Source of the DNA: Saprospiraceae bacterium | Lineage (GTDB): Bacteria > Bacteroidota > Bacteroidia > Chitinophagales > Saprospiraceae | Assembly (NCBI GenBank): GCA_013001595.1 | Contig: JABDMH010000002.1 | Span: forward strand, 1 to 46,185 | Direction: 5' to 3' | DNA length: 46,185 bases | In this document: positions 16,495 to 27,100 of the stretch, in pieces | Position numbering within the stretch: position 1 is the stretch's first letter | Layout: each line of letters starts with the position of its first letter | Notes under the pieces: generated by a model | The model's database searches: none | What the model saw: the letters and a program-made list of their open reading frames with translations, nothing else | What the model was told of the DNA's origin: nothing | Position numbers and translations under genes: made by a program

Positions 16495-17650
16495 AGAATT
16501 GAATACAGCCAGCTTGCGGAAAGATGGGATTAGTCCTATCCGGATCGTTGCGATCCACAATAGGAAGCGAAAGGTCAAGACCTTATTCTCTATTGAACCC
16601 TCGTACTGGCAAAATGGACAAGTCAAAGTCTCACATCCTATACAACAGTTTAGTTTCCCGAGAGTTACAAAGCTGCCAACAACAGATTCTGAAACTCGAA
16701 CAGAAGCGTAGAAAGTACTCAGTAGAAGATATCTTCAATCCGATTGCAAGCGATTCTTCTCTCGAAGATTCCATTCTTGACTATGCCTGTAAGGTATCCT
16801 AGAAGAATGCTAGGAAATATAGAGACCTTGCTGATAAGATTAAACTCATTGGTGGTGATGTATCTATAGATGAGGTGGACGCTAATTTTATGGACGCTTT
16901 CAAAAAGTGGCTCTTGATCAACCCACTATCAACTCCAAAGAAACCGTCAATCGATATCTCAAGTTTTTGAAAACAGTTTTGAACGCTCAGAAGAAAAGAG
17001 GTAACTATGATAATAATGAAGTTTTGTCTTAAAATCCACCAATGTGTAGAGCAACAAGGTGAGATTGCCTCGTGAAGAGTTTTCAGCTATCATATCGTTG
17101 GATACATCTAAGCCACTATCAAGAGATTGTTTTTGCCTCCAGGTATTTTTGAGAGGAATCAGAATTGGTGATTGCTTGTAATTAAAGAAAAAGGACTTAT
17201 TTGATAGCAGACTGAGATTTACTGAGCAAAAGACAGGCAAAAAGCAGGATCTTCACTTAAGACCTGAAGCCCAAAGAATCATTAGCATGTATCGAGACTC
17301 CTCAAAGTGGTACTTGCTACCCATCCTTATGCAGAAACCTTCTGATCTCAAATAGACATCGGGTATCAGAAACATGTAGAGTCAAAGACATCGATGATCA
17401 ATAGCGATCTAAATATCATTGCTGCAGAAGCAGGTATAAGAAAAAAGATCACTACCCATGTGGCCCGTCACACTTTCGGAGCCTGGGCTGATAGAGCAGG
17501 GCTCATGCAAATACAACGAACTTAAAATGTACCATGGATTATTTTCTGGACGATCAGTCTAAAGATTAAATCAAGAAGGAGCTAAATAATGACCTACGCC
17601 TAGACGATGCTTGGTACAAAGTGGAGGAAAATCAAGTAATTCTTGACTAC
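16495..17650 (+). pseudogene. Decayed tyrosine recombinase (island integrase)
   Basis: Translated pieces in shifting frames line up with a Bacteroidota-type phage integrase: an N-terminal arm-binding segment (SLRKDGISPIRIVAIHNRKRK), a SAM-like core-binding segment (ARKYRDLADKIKLIGGDVS), a box with the first catalytic Arg (VFLRGIRIGD near 17142-17172), and the box II motif THVARHTFGAWADRAGL near 17450-17510 with the HxxRH pattern. A tyrosine-bearing end such as YHG...DD near 17530 is broken. Several in-frame stops and at least three frameshifts make it non-functional. It lies just inside the left attachment repeat and was probably the enzyme that inserted the island. Confidence 0.8.
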
Positions 17651-17821
17651 ATATTTATTTTTTACTCTGATAGGATTTCTGACCCGGGCAATAATGTCCT
17701 TTGCATATCACATTTCCAGGCTACAAACTCTTTTGGATCACTACCGGACCTGATCAAAATCATTATTACTTCTAAAAGTATTTTGCTCCTTTGATAGGTA
17801 TCTAACAGTAAAATTGCTTCT

Positions 17822-19741
17822 ATGGACAAGCATTTTCACTCCACAGTGAATGTCGATGATACAAATCGCCTAGTCGACCTAAAGCAAGTTGATGAAACCA
17901 TCATAGAGATTGTTAGTGACTCAGGTGAAGGGGCTCAAAAATGCGGCCAAAGCCTTGGCGCCATATCTGCCAAAATGGGAAACGGAGTATGGACAGTTGA
18001 AATCATACCCGCAGAAATTCAACCTCCTGCAAGATCAAGGGAAGGGGCCTCAGGTATTCGAGTACGGATTGGGTCTAGTAAGGTGACCAATATGGGCAAC
18101 CATGCGAACTTAGTGGTCGCGCTTAATGAACAAGTTATATACGGTCGCTTACGACAAGATGCATATAATGCAAATACGCTCATGCTACTTGAAAATAAAT
18201 GGGCTTCCCATGTTTCTGAGGATATCCGAATTCAATATAAGGAAGCTGTAAATGAGTTTCGTCAAATAGGAATTGAGGTCTTTGAAATACCAATGGAAGA
18301 AGAATGCTTAAAGCTAATACCTGATGCCAGAAAAGGTAAGAACATGTGGGCTCTAGGATTAATCTGCTATATGTATTCTCGAAATATGGATCTTGCAGCT
18401 GATCAGATTAAACTCATTTTCAAAAAGAAATCTCAAGCGATAATAGATTTGAACATCTTGTTATTAAAGGCTGGATATAAATGGGCACAAAATAATCTAA
18501 GCTACCATTTTGAAATACCTCCAATTGCAGTTGATCATGATCAGGTCGTCATGAATGGTAATGAAGCCTTGAGTCTTGGAATTATGGCAGCGGGTATTGA
18601 ATTGTGCTCAATGTATCCCATAACACCTGCAACTTCCGTTTCACATCATTTGGCAGAACACTTTCATAAAGTAGGCGGAATCATCCATCAAGCAGAAGAT
18701 GAAATCGCTGCTATGGGCTTTGCAATAGGAGCTTCATTTGCAGGAAGAACTCCGGTGACAGTCACTTCAGGTCCGGGGCTTGCTTTAAAAACAGAATTCT
18801 TAGGTTTGGCTGTTATGGCCGAGATACCACTGGTTATAATAAATGTACAAAGGGGTGGACCATCCACAGGATTACCTACTAAAGTTGAACAAAGTGATCT
18901 CCTAGCCGCAATGTATGGTCAAGCAGGTGATGCCCCAAAAATTGTACTTGCTGCCTCAACGATAGAAGAGTGCTTTCATTTTGTGATCCTTGCCAGAAAA
19001 CTTGCAGAATCATTTAGAACTCCAGTAATTCTTTTGAGCGACGCTAACCTGGCAACTGGAGTGCAACCTTTCACAAGACCAAATATTAAAACAGAATGGT
19101 TTGCACCTCCTTATGATCAAAGCCCATGGCAAGCGGGAGTTTCACCTTTTGATTGGAATCCTGAAACAGGATTAAGCAAGCGCCCTATTCCAGGACAGAA
19201 GGGTGGTATGTATACGGTCACTGGTCTTGCACATGGCTCAAGTGGAGAAGTGGCATATCAGCCAGAAGTCAACCAGAATAGTGCAGAGAGTCGCAGCCGA
19301 AAAATGGCATCATTTCAAAGAACTCTAAAACCGCCCAAAATTAATGGAGATTCAGAAGGAGATTTGTTAATTGTTGGTTGGGGATCAACATTAGGTGCCA
19401 TTCAGGAAGCTGTCCAACAAGCCAGAAATGAAGATTTAAAAGTGAGCAGTATCCATTTAAAGTTTCTATTCCCAATAGTTCCAGGATTAGTAGAAATCTT
19501 TGCTCGTTTTAAAAAGGTAGTAACGTTTGAAATAAATTACAGTGACACTCCAGGTCATCCCATGATAACACAAGAAAACAGGCGTTATGCTCAGCTTGCA
19601 TCGTACTTGAGAGCAAATACCCTATGTAATATAGATTGCTTTAGCAATGTTCATGGACAGCCTATGAGCCCGGATAAAATTTACTACAGAATCAAACAAG
19701 AACTCTCAGAAGAACAAAGTAATTTAAGCCACTTAAAATAA
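17822..19741 (+). CDS. korA: 2-oxoacid:ferredoxin oxidoreductase, gamma-alpha fusion subunit
   Basis: The 639-residue protein has an N-terminal gamma-type domain (GEGAQKCGQSLGAISAKMG, GIRVRIGSSKVTNMG) and an alpha domain with MYPITPATSVSHHL (YPITP 265-269) and GGPSTGLPTKVEQSDLL (345-361). These are hallmarks of KorA-type subunits of 2-oxoglutarate or related 2-oxoacid:ferredoxin oxidoreductases, which oxidatively decarboxylate a 2-oxoacid to acyl-CoA and reduce ferredoxin. The beta subunit follows after 4 bases. This is island cargo, so it may add to or replace a chromosomal enzyme. The exact substrate (2-oxoglutarate, pyruvate or branched 2-oxoacids) cannot be decided. No strong Shine-Dalgarno is visible, as is usual in this phylum. 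Confidence 0.9.
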   Translation: MDKHFHSTVNVDDTNRLVDLKQVDETIIEIVSDSGEGAQKCGQSLGAISAKMGNGVWTVEIIPAEIQPPARSREGASGIRVRIGSSKVTNMGNHANLVVALNEQVIYGRLRQDAYNANTLMLLENKWASHVSEDIRIQYKEAVNEFRQIGIEVFEIPMEEECLKLIPDARKGKNMWALGLICYMYSRNMDLAADQIKLIFKKKSQAIIDLNILLLKAGYKWAQNNLSYHFEIPPIAVDHDQVVMNGNEALSLGIMAAGIELCSMYPITPATSVSHHLAEHFHKVGGIIHQAEDEIAAMGFAIGASFAGRTPVTVTSGPGLALKTEFLGLAVMAEIPLVIINVQRGGPSTGLPTKVEQSDLLAAMYGQAGDAPKIVLAASTIEECFHFVILARKLAESFRTPVILLSDANLATGVQPFTRPNIKTEWFAPPYDQSPWQAGVSPFDWNPETGLSKRPIPGQKGGMYTVTGLAHGSSGEVAYQPEVNQNSAESRSRKMASFQRTLKPPKINGDSEGDLLIVGWGSTLGAIQEAVQQARNEDLKVSSIHLKFLFPIVPGLVEIFARFKKVVTFEINYSDTPGHPMITQENRRYAQLASYLRANTLCNIDCFSNVHGQPMSPDKIYYRIKQELSEEQSNLSHLK

Positions 19742-19745
19742 ATTC

Positions 19746-20717
19746 ATGCTTAACGCAACACATGATTTTTGTACCATACCAATGCCTGACGAACATTATG
19801 GCTTGAATGACTATAGTAAAGGAATGCCTCGATGGTGCCCAGGTTGTGGTGGCCATTCCATTTTAACCAGTGTCCAAAGGGTCTGCAAAGACTTACAATA
19901 TCCTCCTGAAAAGACCGTAGCCGTGTCAGGAATTGGTTGTAGTAGTCGCTTTCCTCATTATATGGGCACATATGGCTTCCATGGTCTTCATGGAAGAGCT
20001 TTCCCCGTCGCCTGTGGTATAAAATTTCGCAGACCAGATCTCAATGTCTTTGCAATTACAGGAGATGGAGATTGTTGTTCCATAGGCGCAGGTCATTGGG
20101 TGCATGCGGTGCGATACAACATGAAAATGGTCGCATTGTTATTTGACAATGGTATCTATGGCCTTACCAAAAAACAAACCTCACCAACTAGCCCATTGGG
20201 AACCCATTCGAATACACATCCGGAAGGTTCCATATTGCCTCCGATTAATCCACTCCAGACTACATTAGGTATTAGCAATGCATCATTTGTAGCACAAACC
20301 ACCGATTGGAACGTGGCGCATTTGTATGCTACGATAAGAAAAGCAGCAGAACATCCAGGCTTTGCCTTTGTTCGAATTGTCCAACGGTGCCCCGCTTTTA
20401 TGAGAGATCTATATGCTGATCTATCAGGTAATCCTGAAAATCTCATTTACCTAAAAAGTGAAAATGGAATAAACCTAGAACCAAATGCTCAAAGAAAATT
20501 TGAAAGGGTCATAGAACATAACCCCCTAAATATTAATAAAGCACGAGAACATGCCGAAATTTCTGACGGCATTCCAATTGGCCTTTTATATCAAAACACA
20601 GAAAATCCTCGATACGATACATATGGCGCACATAATCTTGGAATGAATGCAACAGATAAGAAACAGGGAATCAGGGAACTACTAGATCACTACACAATCA
20701 AAAACAATAATTCGTAA
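19746..20717 (+). CDS. korB: 2-oxoacid:ferredoxin oxidoreductase, beta subunit
   Basis: The 323-residue protein contains PRWCPGCGGHSIL (Cys31, Cys34), a further Cys65 (GIGCSS) and VQRCPAFM, together the four ligands of the beta-subunit [4Fe-4S] cluster. It also has the thiamine diphosphate motif GDGDC (106-110) with the downstream Asn135 in FDNGIYGLTKKQTSPTSP. It is the catalytic TPP subunit that partners the alpha/gamma protein encoded 4 bases upstream; length and motifs are complete, so the enzyme should be active. Electrons leave through its cluster to a ferredoxin; a ferredoxin domain is provided by the next gene. Confidence 0.92.
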   Translation: MLNATHDFCTIPMPDEHYGLNDYSKGMPRWCPGCGGHSILTSVQRVCKDLQYPPEKTVAVSGIGCSSRFPHYMGTYGFHGLHGRAFPVACGIKFRRPDLNVFAITGDGDCCSIGAGHWVHAVRYNMKMVALLFDNGIYGLTKKQTSPTSPLGTHSNTHPEGSILPPINPLQTTLGISNASFVAQTTDWNVAHLYATIRKAAEHPGFAFVRIVQRCPAFMRDLYADLSGNPENLIYLKSENGINLEPNAQRKFERVIEHNPLNINKAREHAEISDGIPIGLLYQNTENPRYDTYGAHNLGMNATDKKQGIRELLDHYTIKNNNS

Positions 20718-20749
20718 TTCCGTCCTAATTATCACCAACGAAAGATGAC

Positions 20750-23161
20750 ATGACTACGATGCGAAATGATGATCTATTACCAAAAGTCGAAAAATCATCT
20801 CCTATCAAGGAGAATGTCCAACGTAAATATGACAAACTGTTAAGGCATCATTTTCTATATGGAAGTAAAATATCTGACAACACTCCTAAGAACCCTTTCC
20901 AAGTTCTGCCTACTTTCGAAACGGGAAAGTCGATTGATTCCCAGTATCCAATTGTTTATGATCCTGAGTCTCTTAATATTCAGAGCTTGAAAAGTGTTAT
21001 TCTGAAAATGATCAACAAAATTTTTAATAAAGAAGAAAAAGCAACACTTATTCAAGCCCTACATCCTGTATTTGAACAATTTCATAAAAGGATCATAAGT
21101 CAGAATATGGCTTGGGACTGCAAATCTCAAATCACTGAATTAATTAGTGGGCTTAGAGATAAAGTAGACCTGATTAAAAATCAAGATAATTTTGATAAGA
21201 ATTGTAACCAACTTTATCTACAACTGTCCAATTATTCAAAATATATTATTGGTTTTTCCAGTCATACCCTCTTCCAATTTATCAATCTCAAATTGATTCA
21301 ACGCAAGCAGCGCAATATCGAATTCCTTGAAATGTTGAATGAACACATTTCAGGATTAGCAGAACTACTTCTGTTGCATGACAAAAGAAGAGACACTACA
21401 GATAAACAAATGGATTTTGCCAGCAATCTCATTTCTTTTGATCAAATTAGTGAAATTGAATTACCAGCTGTAAGTTCCGGTTTGTCAGATTCGAGATTAA
21501 ATCGCCTTAAGAAATGTCTTAATCTATTACAGAAAGCCAAAGAAAGGTGTTTGAAGGACTCAACTACCATTTTTATTTCTGAAGAATTGAATAAGGAATA
21601 CTCTATCGAGAAAAAATTCTGTAATGCTGTCATCGAAGTTGATTCAGAGGAGGTATGTAAAAAAGCAAGACAAGCTTATAAAATTGAGATTTCCAAATTT
21701 GTTAAAATAATTAAGGCCTTAAGAATTGCTAAACTCGAGATTAACCAACAATACAATGATAATTACCACGATATATATTTCGAAAAATTTGATTTACCAT
21801 ATTTAGGTGAAGAAGATAGTCAATATTTCAGAACTTTAATTATTCTGGAAAAAAGCCAAAATCTCGTAACTAAACCAAATGATCTTCTTGCTCTCCTTTC
21901 TGATGACGCCATTGTAAAAGTATTGTCTATTAACAATGTTAGAGAGATCTCAGCTTTCGAAAATAAGCAGCGAAGTGAAGCCTTTCAAGATATCGTGTCA
22001 ATGGCTTTGTTTCAGAGGAATACAAACATATATCAGGGCGGAACTGAAGACGCCCAATGGTTAAATGAGGCTTTCACCAAAGGGTTGGAAGCTTCTAAAC
22101 CTGTCCTATGGAATATTATCACGTGTGATCCAGAATCAAATTACACAAATAGAGATTTTTCAACAGTAAAGACTGCTGTCGATAGTAGATTCTTTCCTCG
22201 CTTTATTTATCAAGTAACATCAACTCAATCATTTGGTGAACGATTTAATCTAGAACACAATCTACAACCTAGTGCATCTTTACCCTCATACCAAAAGGAT
22301 ATAATATCTTTGTCAGGAATAACTAGAAAAGAGTACAAACTTACTATGGCTGATTTTTTTGCTATGAACGAAAAAAATTTGCAAATGCTGGAAATTTTAC
22401 CTTCGGGATATACAAATGCAGAGCTTCTAGTTCTGGATGAATATCTTTTACCGAAGATTGATGATGTAAGCAAAAAGATTCCTTTCATCTGGCTAATAGA
22501 TGAAAGGCAAATATTAAAGAGAGCATGCGTTCCCATGTCATGGATCTCCCGATGCAGAACTAGTCTTGATTTCTGGGAATTTTTACTAGAACTAAGTGGT
22601 ATGAGCCATCATAATCTTACTTTGGAAATTGAGAAGCTAAAATCTGCATGGGATGCCCAGAAGAAGGTGGAAATGGAAACATTGAATCAAGAACTCAAGT
22701 TGAGATTTGAGATACGCCGGAGGGATGATTTAGAATATGGAATCAAAAGGATACTCAATGCTTTGGTCGATGGAAGATATGCAATACCAAACAAGACAAA
22801 TCATATAGAATCCATTCCGGAAATTAAAGTAGATCGAAGCAATCCAGCAGAGCAAGGCAATTCAGAAATTGAGACTGAGGAAATTAAATCTGAGCCAGTA
22901 CTTGAATCGATTAATCCTGAGGCATGGGTCGAAAGTAATGAATGTACTTCTTGTAATGATTGTATCGATGCACTGCCTACTGTTTTTAAATATAATAGTA
23001 ATAAACAAGCTTTTGTACACAATCCAAAAGGAGGACCATATTCTAAGATAGTAGCCGCTGCCGAGAAATGCCCGGCCGCCTGCATTCATCCTGGCTTACC
23101 ACAAGATAGTAAAGAAAGGGGATTGGAAAAGCTGAGGAAAAGAGCTGAGAAATTTAATTAA
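20750..23161 (+). CDS. Large unrecognised protein with C-terminal ferredoxin domain
   Basis: An 803-residue protein, 32 bases after korB, probably in the same operon. The C-terminal 80 residues form a single-cluster ferredoxin: C732-x2-C735-x2-C738 and, after an LPTVFKYN...AFVHNPKGGPY loop, C774-P, with an extra C778. The first 700 residues match no family I recognise; they are largely helical, with charged helices (residues 60-360, 640-700) around a mixed region (about 410-630) that includes FPRFIYQV and ERFNLEHNL. I have only an impression, which I cannot verify, that this mixed region resembles parts of large fused 2-oxoacid oxidoreductases. No signal peptide or membrane span. The likely role is an electron-accepting partner of the upstream enzyme with a second, unknown function. 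The gene is visibly A/T-rich compared with the chromosome. Confidence 0.75.
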   Translation: MTTMRNDDLLPKVEKSSPIKENVQRKYDKLLRHHFLYGSKISDNTPKNPFQVLPTFETGKSIDSQYPIVYDPESLNIQSLKSVILKMINKIFNKEEKATLIQALHPVFEQFHKRIISQNMAWDCKSQITELISGLRDKVDLIKNQDNFDKNCNQLYLQLSNYSKYIIGFSSHTLFQFINLKLIQRKQRNIEFLEMLNEHISGLAELLLLHDKRRDTTDKQMDFASNLISFDQISEIELPAVSSGLSDSRLNRLKKCLNLLQKAKERCLKDSTTIFISEELNKEYSIEKKFCNAVIEVDSEEVCKKARQAYKIEISKFVKIIKALRIAKLEINQQYNDNYHDIYFEKFDLPYLGEEDSQYFRTLIILEKSQNLVTKPNDLLALLSDDAIVKVLSINNVREISAFENKQRSEAFQDIVSMALFQRNTNIYQGGTEDAQWLNEAFTKGLEASKPVLWNIITCDPESNYTNRDFSTVKTAVDSRFFPRFIYQVTSTQSFGERFNLEHNLQPSASLPSYQKDIISLSGITRKEYKLTMADFFAMNEKNLQMLEILPSGYTNAELLVLDEYLLPKIDDVSKKIPFIWLIDERQILKRACVPMSWISRCRTSLDFWEFLLELSGMSHHNLTLEIEKLKSAWDAQKKVEMETLNQELKLRFEIRRRDDLEYGIKRILNALVDGRYAIPNKTNHIESIPEIKVDRSNPAEQGNSEIETEEIKSEPVLESINPEAWVESNECTSCNDCIDALPTVFKYNSNKQAFVHNPKGGPYSKIVAAAEKCPAACIHPGLPQDSKERGLEKLRKRAEKFN

Positions 23162-23467
23162 TGTGCTTTAGCCCATCCGACAACTGTGAGCTAATGCAGA
23201 AATGATTTAATGCATTTAGTCATTTTACTAAAATTGGGAGTAAATATCCTCTTGTTGGGTATTCCATTAATACTAACATCGAAAATAGCTATTGATTTGT
23301 ATTCTTATAAATATCGGGAATATAAATCCAAATTTGTGACATCCAATGATTAATCACGATTGGTATCAGTCAATATTCGAAAGGTGAAATAAATAAGTTT
23401 ATCTAAGTTAAGGCCTCCCCAAAGAGAGGCCAGCGATAAGTGCAAAAAGCGAAATGGATTTGGGAAT
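23162..23467. other. Intergenic stretch in the island
   Basis: About 300 A/T-rich bases with no recognised gene. Its one clear feature is the hairpin GGCCTC/GAGGCC at 23411-23430, which precedes the transposase relic and could be a remnant of the insertion sequence end. Confidence 0.5.
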
Positions 23468-23830
23468 ATGAAGGGATCTAGATTCAAGGAGATACAGATT
23501 GTAGAGGTACTGATGGCAAATGAGGCCGGACGTACGGTTGAGGACGTTAATCAAGAGTTCGGTACTAGCACAGCCACGTCCTTTCACTAGCCCAAGAAGT
23601 ATGGTAGTATAGAAGCCTCGAACCTCAAACGACTCAAGGACCTGGAGACAAAGATCGCTCTATTAAAGTGCCAGTATGCTGGTCAAGCCATGAAACGAAG
23701 ATGGCCAAGGATGTCATTTCAAAAAAGTGGTAAGACCTTCTGAGAAACGTCGCTCTTGCATTAGCCTGTGTTTCAGTCATATCAGCTCTCTTTCCCAGTC
23801 GGACATTAGAAACACCTATCCGGTCGCAAT
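23468..23830 (+). pseudogene. IS3-type transposase relic
   Basis: From the ATG at 23468 the translation MKGSRFKEIQIVEVLMANEA, then RTVEDVNQEFGTSTAT, and after an internal stop KKYGSIEASNLKRLKDLETKI is a clear OrfA (helix-turn-helix plus leucine-zipper) of IS3-family elements. Downstream frames give scraps that resemble the start of OrfB (VRPSEKRR...). An in-frame stop follows residue 39, and the OrfB part is short and broken. The rest of the element is absent, so it is a degraded fragment inside the island, close to the right attachment repeat. Confidence 0.75.
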
Positions 23831-23956
23831 GTAAAACCAACTGTAACCTTCAAGATAGTGGCAGTGTATTTCGAACTGGATGAAGCTCGATGAGTACCTA
23901 ATCTTTAACTTGGCATCAAATCTAGGGTCATTATGGGATAAACGCAGTTAATCCCG

Positions 23957-24007
23957 GCAGCTCCATAAACAGCCTTGCAACACTTTGCAGGGCCTTACAT
24001 TTCTTAC
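23957..24007 (+). repeat. Attachment-site repeat, right (attR-like), with hairpin
   Basis: Starts with GCAGCTCCATAAA and repeats the left copy (16313-16363) at 43 of 51 positions, including the hairpin GCCTTGCAA/TTGCAGGGC. It is preceded by GGGAT...ATCCC (23934-23955), a stem in the position of the tmRNA T-arm. Probably the original chromosomal flank of ssrA or the far border of the island. Confidence 0.75.
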
Positions 24008-24130
24008 TGAACCTGCCAATGGTAACAGCTGGCATACCTGGAATCTTTGCAGTTATAAGGTTATTACAATAAAATTTAGTAATTTAAAACTCACTTGTAT
24101 TCCAAAGTCATCTGAGTTTATGCCATTTGC

Positions 24131-27100
24131 ATGCGACTTTGGATCCGTATATTATTTATTCTTGTACTTTCATCATCCAGATGCTTTTGTCAAGGGGAAT
24201 ATTCCTACCAGGAGCAGACATTCCCTGCAATTGAAGAAGGCATTTCCCACCATCAGATATATGCAGTTTTACAGGATCACCTCGGTTACCTGTGGTTTGG
24301 GACTAGTGCAGGTCTCGATCGTTTTGACGGGAACTCCTTTTATCATCTAAACGATGACGAAGAGAATTTTCTGCATTTATCCCACAATCACGTAAGTAAT
24401 GTTTTTGAGAGTTCTGATAGTATTCTATGGATTGGTACCAATGGTGGTGGCCTTAATGCCTTTAGCTATCAATCAGGTTTGCAGACGTATAGAACTGATA
24501 CTCGTGATTCTTCCACTCTTTCGTCAGATTACATAACTGATATAGTAGAGGATAAGCATGGAAATATCTGGATTGGTACCCGCGATGGCCTCAATAAATG
24601 GAGGGGGAAAGATCAATCTTTCATTCGACAAGGTCTGCTCAATCAGACAAAGCCTGAAAAAATTTCTTCGCTAGCGATAGTTGAAAATGAGCTGTGGGTA
24701 GGGACGTACGACCAAGGGTTATTCAAAATCGATCTCGAAAACGAGAAGTTAACACAGGTTCAATTGCTAAAGGAAGGAATGGCATATGAGTGTATTAATG
24801 ACATTCATGTAGATGAAGCTGGCAAGATTTGGATTGCCGTTGGGGCACCACTTATTTTCCAATGCAACAGATATCCTGTAATGCACCATATTGAAATAAT
24901 AAGCGACGGGCTCCATATCCCTCCCGAAAACCTACATGCTTATGTCTTGCAAAGTGGCCCCAATAATGAGCTTTTGATTGGAACTCAGGGCCATGGTTTG
25001 TATATGATGTCCAAAAAATCGCATGAAATCGAGCGGGTATGGTGGGATAGAAATAGGGAGACCACTATAATGAATGCAAACATAAGTGATATTTTGGTGG
25101 ATGATCAGGAGAGAATTTGGCTGGTTACTCAGGGATCAGGTGTAATAAGACTGGTCCAGGATATTACGCCCTTTAAGAGAGCACCACTTAACGCCTATAA
25201 CCAGCAAGGTGATCTCATCTCCAATTTTCAATGGCTGGAATTCACCGATTCAACTTCGCTTTGGTTCTGCACCTGGGGAGAGGGCTTGCATAGGTATAAT
25301 CTCAAAACAGGTCAGGTCAAGTCCTATCTACGTTCTAGTAAGAGAGACCATCAGATTGCAAATGATATAGTTTGGCAAATTGAGTCAGATAAATCTGGCA
25401 ATCATTGGGTTTGCACTCATGATGGTCTGGTTGTGCTGGATAGTTCTGGCACACCTTTCAAATATTATAACACAGAGAATCAACCTCTGCTGTATCAAAA
25501 TGCAATTCGTGATGTAATTCACGATGCTCGGGGTAATACCTGGATTGCCACGATGGAAGGGCTGAATTTTATTAGAGCTAATAGTGATACCATAATCAGA
25601 CCCCAATTTCGAGGTCAGGGCCACATTCACGATCCCGTAGTGAGCCTCTACGAAGATAGTCGTCAATGGATTTGGATGGGATCTTTTGTGAGTGGAGTTT
25701 ACTGCTATCTACCCGATGCTGATACGATCATTCGATTTACAGATACGTCTGATCCCTCGATCAGATTATCTAGCAATGAGATCGGCAGCATTTGTGAGGA
25801 TACTGCAGGTAAGATTTGGATCACCACCCTGTCATCCGGAATAAATGAACTGGTTGTCGAAAATCATAAGAAATTTGGCATTCGGGTAAGAAATTTTCGA
25901 GCAGCAAATTCGCAGCTTCCAGTGGACCAAATTAGAAGAGCGACTCCAGCGGCAAATGGAGGCATCCTTTTGGCAACTTCCAAGGGATTATTTTTCCGTA
26001 ATCCCATTACTGAAGAATTTAGTATAGTACAAGGACCCAGAGAAGTGCCTATTGAGTACCACTCAGCTTGGACAAGTGATGGTCATACGTTTTACATTCA
26101 AATGCAAGGAGCATTGTTCAGTTTCGATCTCGATTCATTAATCTATCCTTTTGAGGATCATAGGTCTGTTGTCTCCTCATTGCAAATTAGAAATGAGGTA
26201 AGCATTACCGGTGATTGGACGCAGAACCAGCGAGTGGTATTGGGGCCAGATGAAAATGATATTCGACTAAGCTTCTCCAATTTAAACTACCATAATATGG
26301 CAAACCAGTATTACCGTTTCAAGATGAAGCCCTATGACGGGGAATGGCGGGAGGTCTCTGCCAGTATACCTTTCGCTGAATACAGACAAGTTCCTCCCGG
26401 AACATACCACTTTCATCTGGTAAGTGGAACATATAAAAACTGGGGCAAGAATCGACACGAGATGACATTCGTCTTTGAACCTCCTTTCTACCTTTCAACC
26501 AGTGCATATATACTTTATAGCATATTTTTATTGGGCTTGTTGGCCACTATTAGGAGGTTGGAGCTCAGACGCAAACTAGCCAGGACTCAAGCTGCCAGTA
26601 AAGCTGAAATGTCGAGACTGAGGACTCATCTCTATACCAGTATAACTCATGAATTCAGGACCCCTCTTTCTATTATTTCCGGATCTGCCGAGCACATTTT
26701 TCCCAGAATCGAAAAAAAATATTCCAAGAGCATCCAATCAATACAAAAGAACGCCAGCAAATTGTTGGAACTAATTGATCAGCTGTTAGAGGTGTCGCGC
26801 CTCCATAGCCGTTTTATTGATCCGCATCTAAAGCAAGTGGATATTATCAAAGCGTTAGATCATATATTACAGTCACACAAAGTGCTGGGCTACAATAAAG
26901 AACTCAACTTTGAGTCCGCATACTATCAAGACTCTCTATTTATGGATACGGATGTCCACCTACTTGAGTACATTATTTCAAACATTTTAACCAATGCGAT
27001 TAAGTATACTCCTGAAAAGAGATCAATCTTTTTCTCAGTAGGTAGAAGTACAGAAGATGAATTGGTGATCATCATAGAAGATCAGGGAATAGGCATTAAG

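Larger units (their letters stand above)
16313..24007 (+). mobile_element. Genomic island integrated at the 3' end of ssrA
   Basis: A 7.7-kb segment bounded by 51-base direct repeats (16313-16363 and 23957-24007; about 84% identical), each starting with the tmRNA 3' sequence. Inside, in order, are a tyrosine recombinase relic adjoining the left repeat and reading inward, a three-gene oxidoreductase operon and an IS3-type transposase relic. This is the classic architecture of an integrase-mediated island in ssrA. The integrase carries stops and frameshifts, so the island is now immobile. By eye the cargo genes, above all the third, are A/T-richer than the chromosomal genes on either side, as expected for acquired DNA. 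Confidence 0.75.

Noticed and set aside
16495-17650. Separate small genes in the integrase region
   Set aside because: The several open pieces align in order with one tyrosine recombinase interrupted by stops and frameshifts, so they are one pseudogene.
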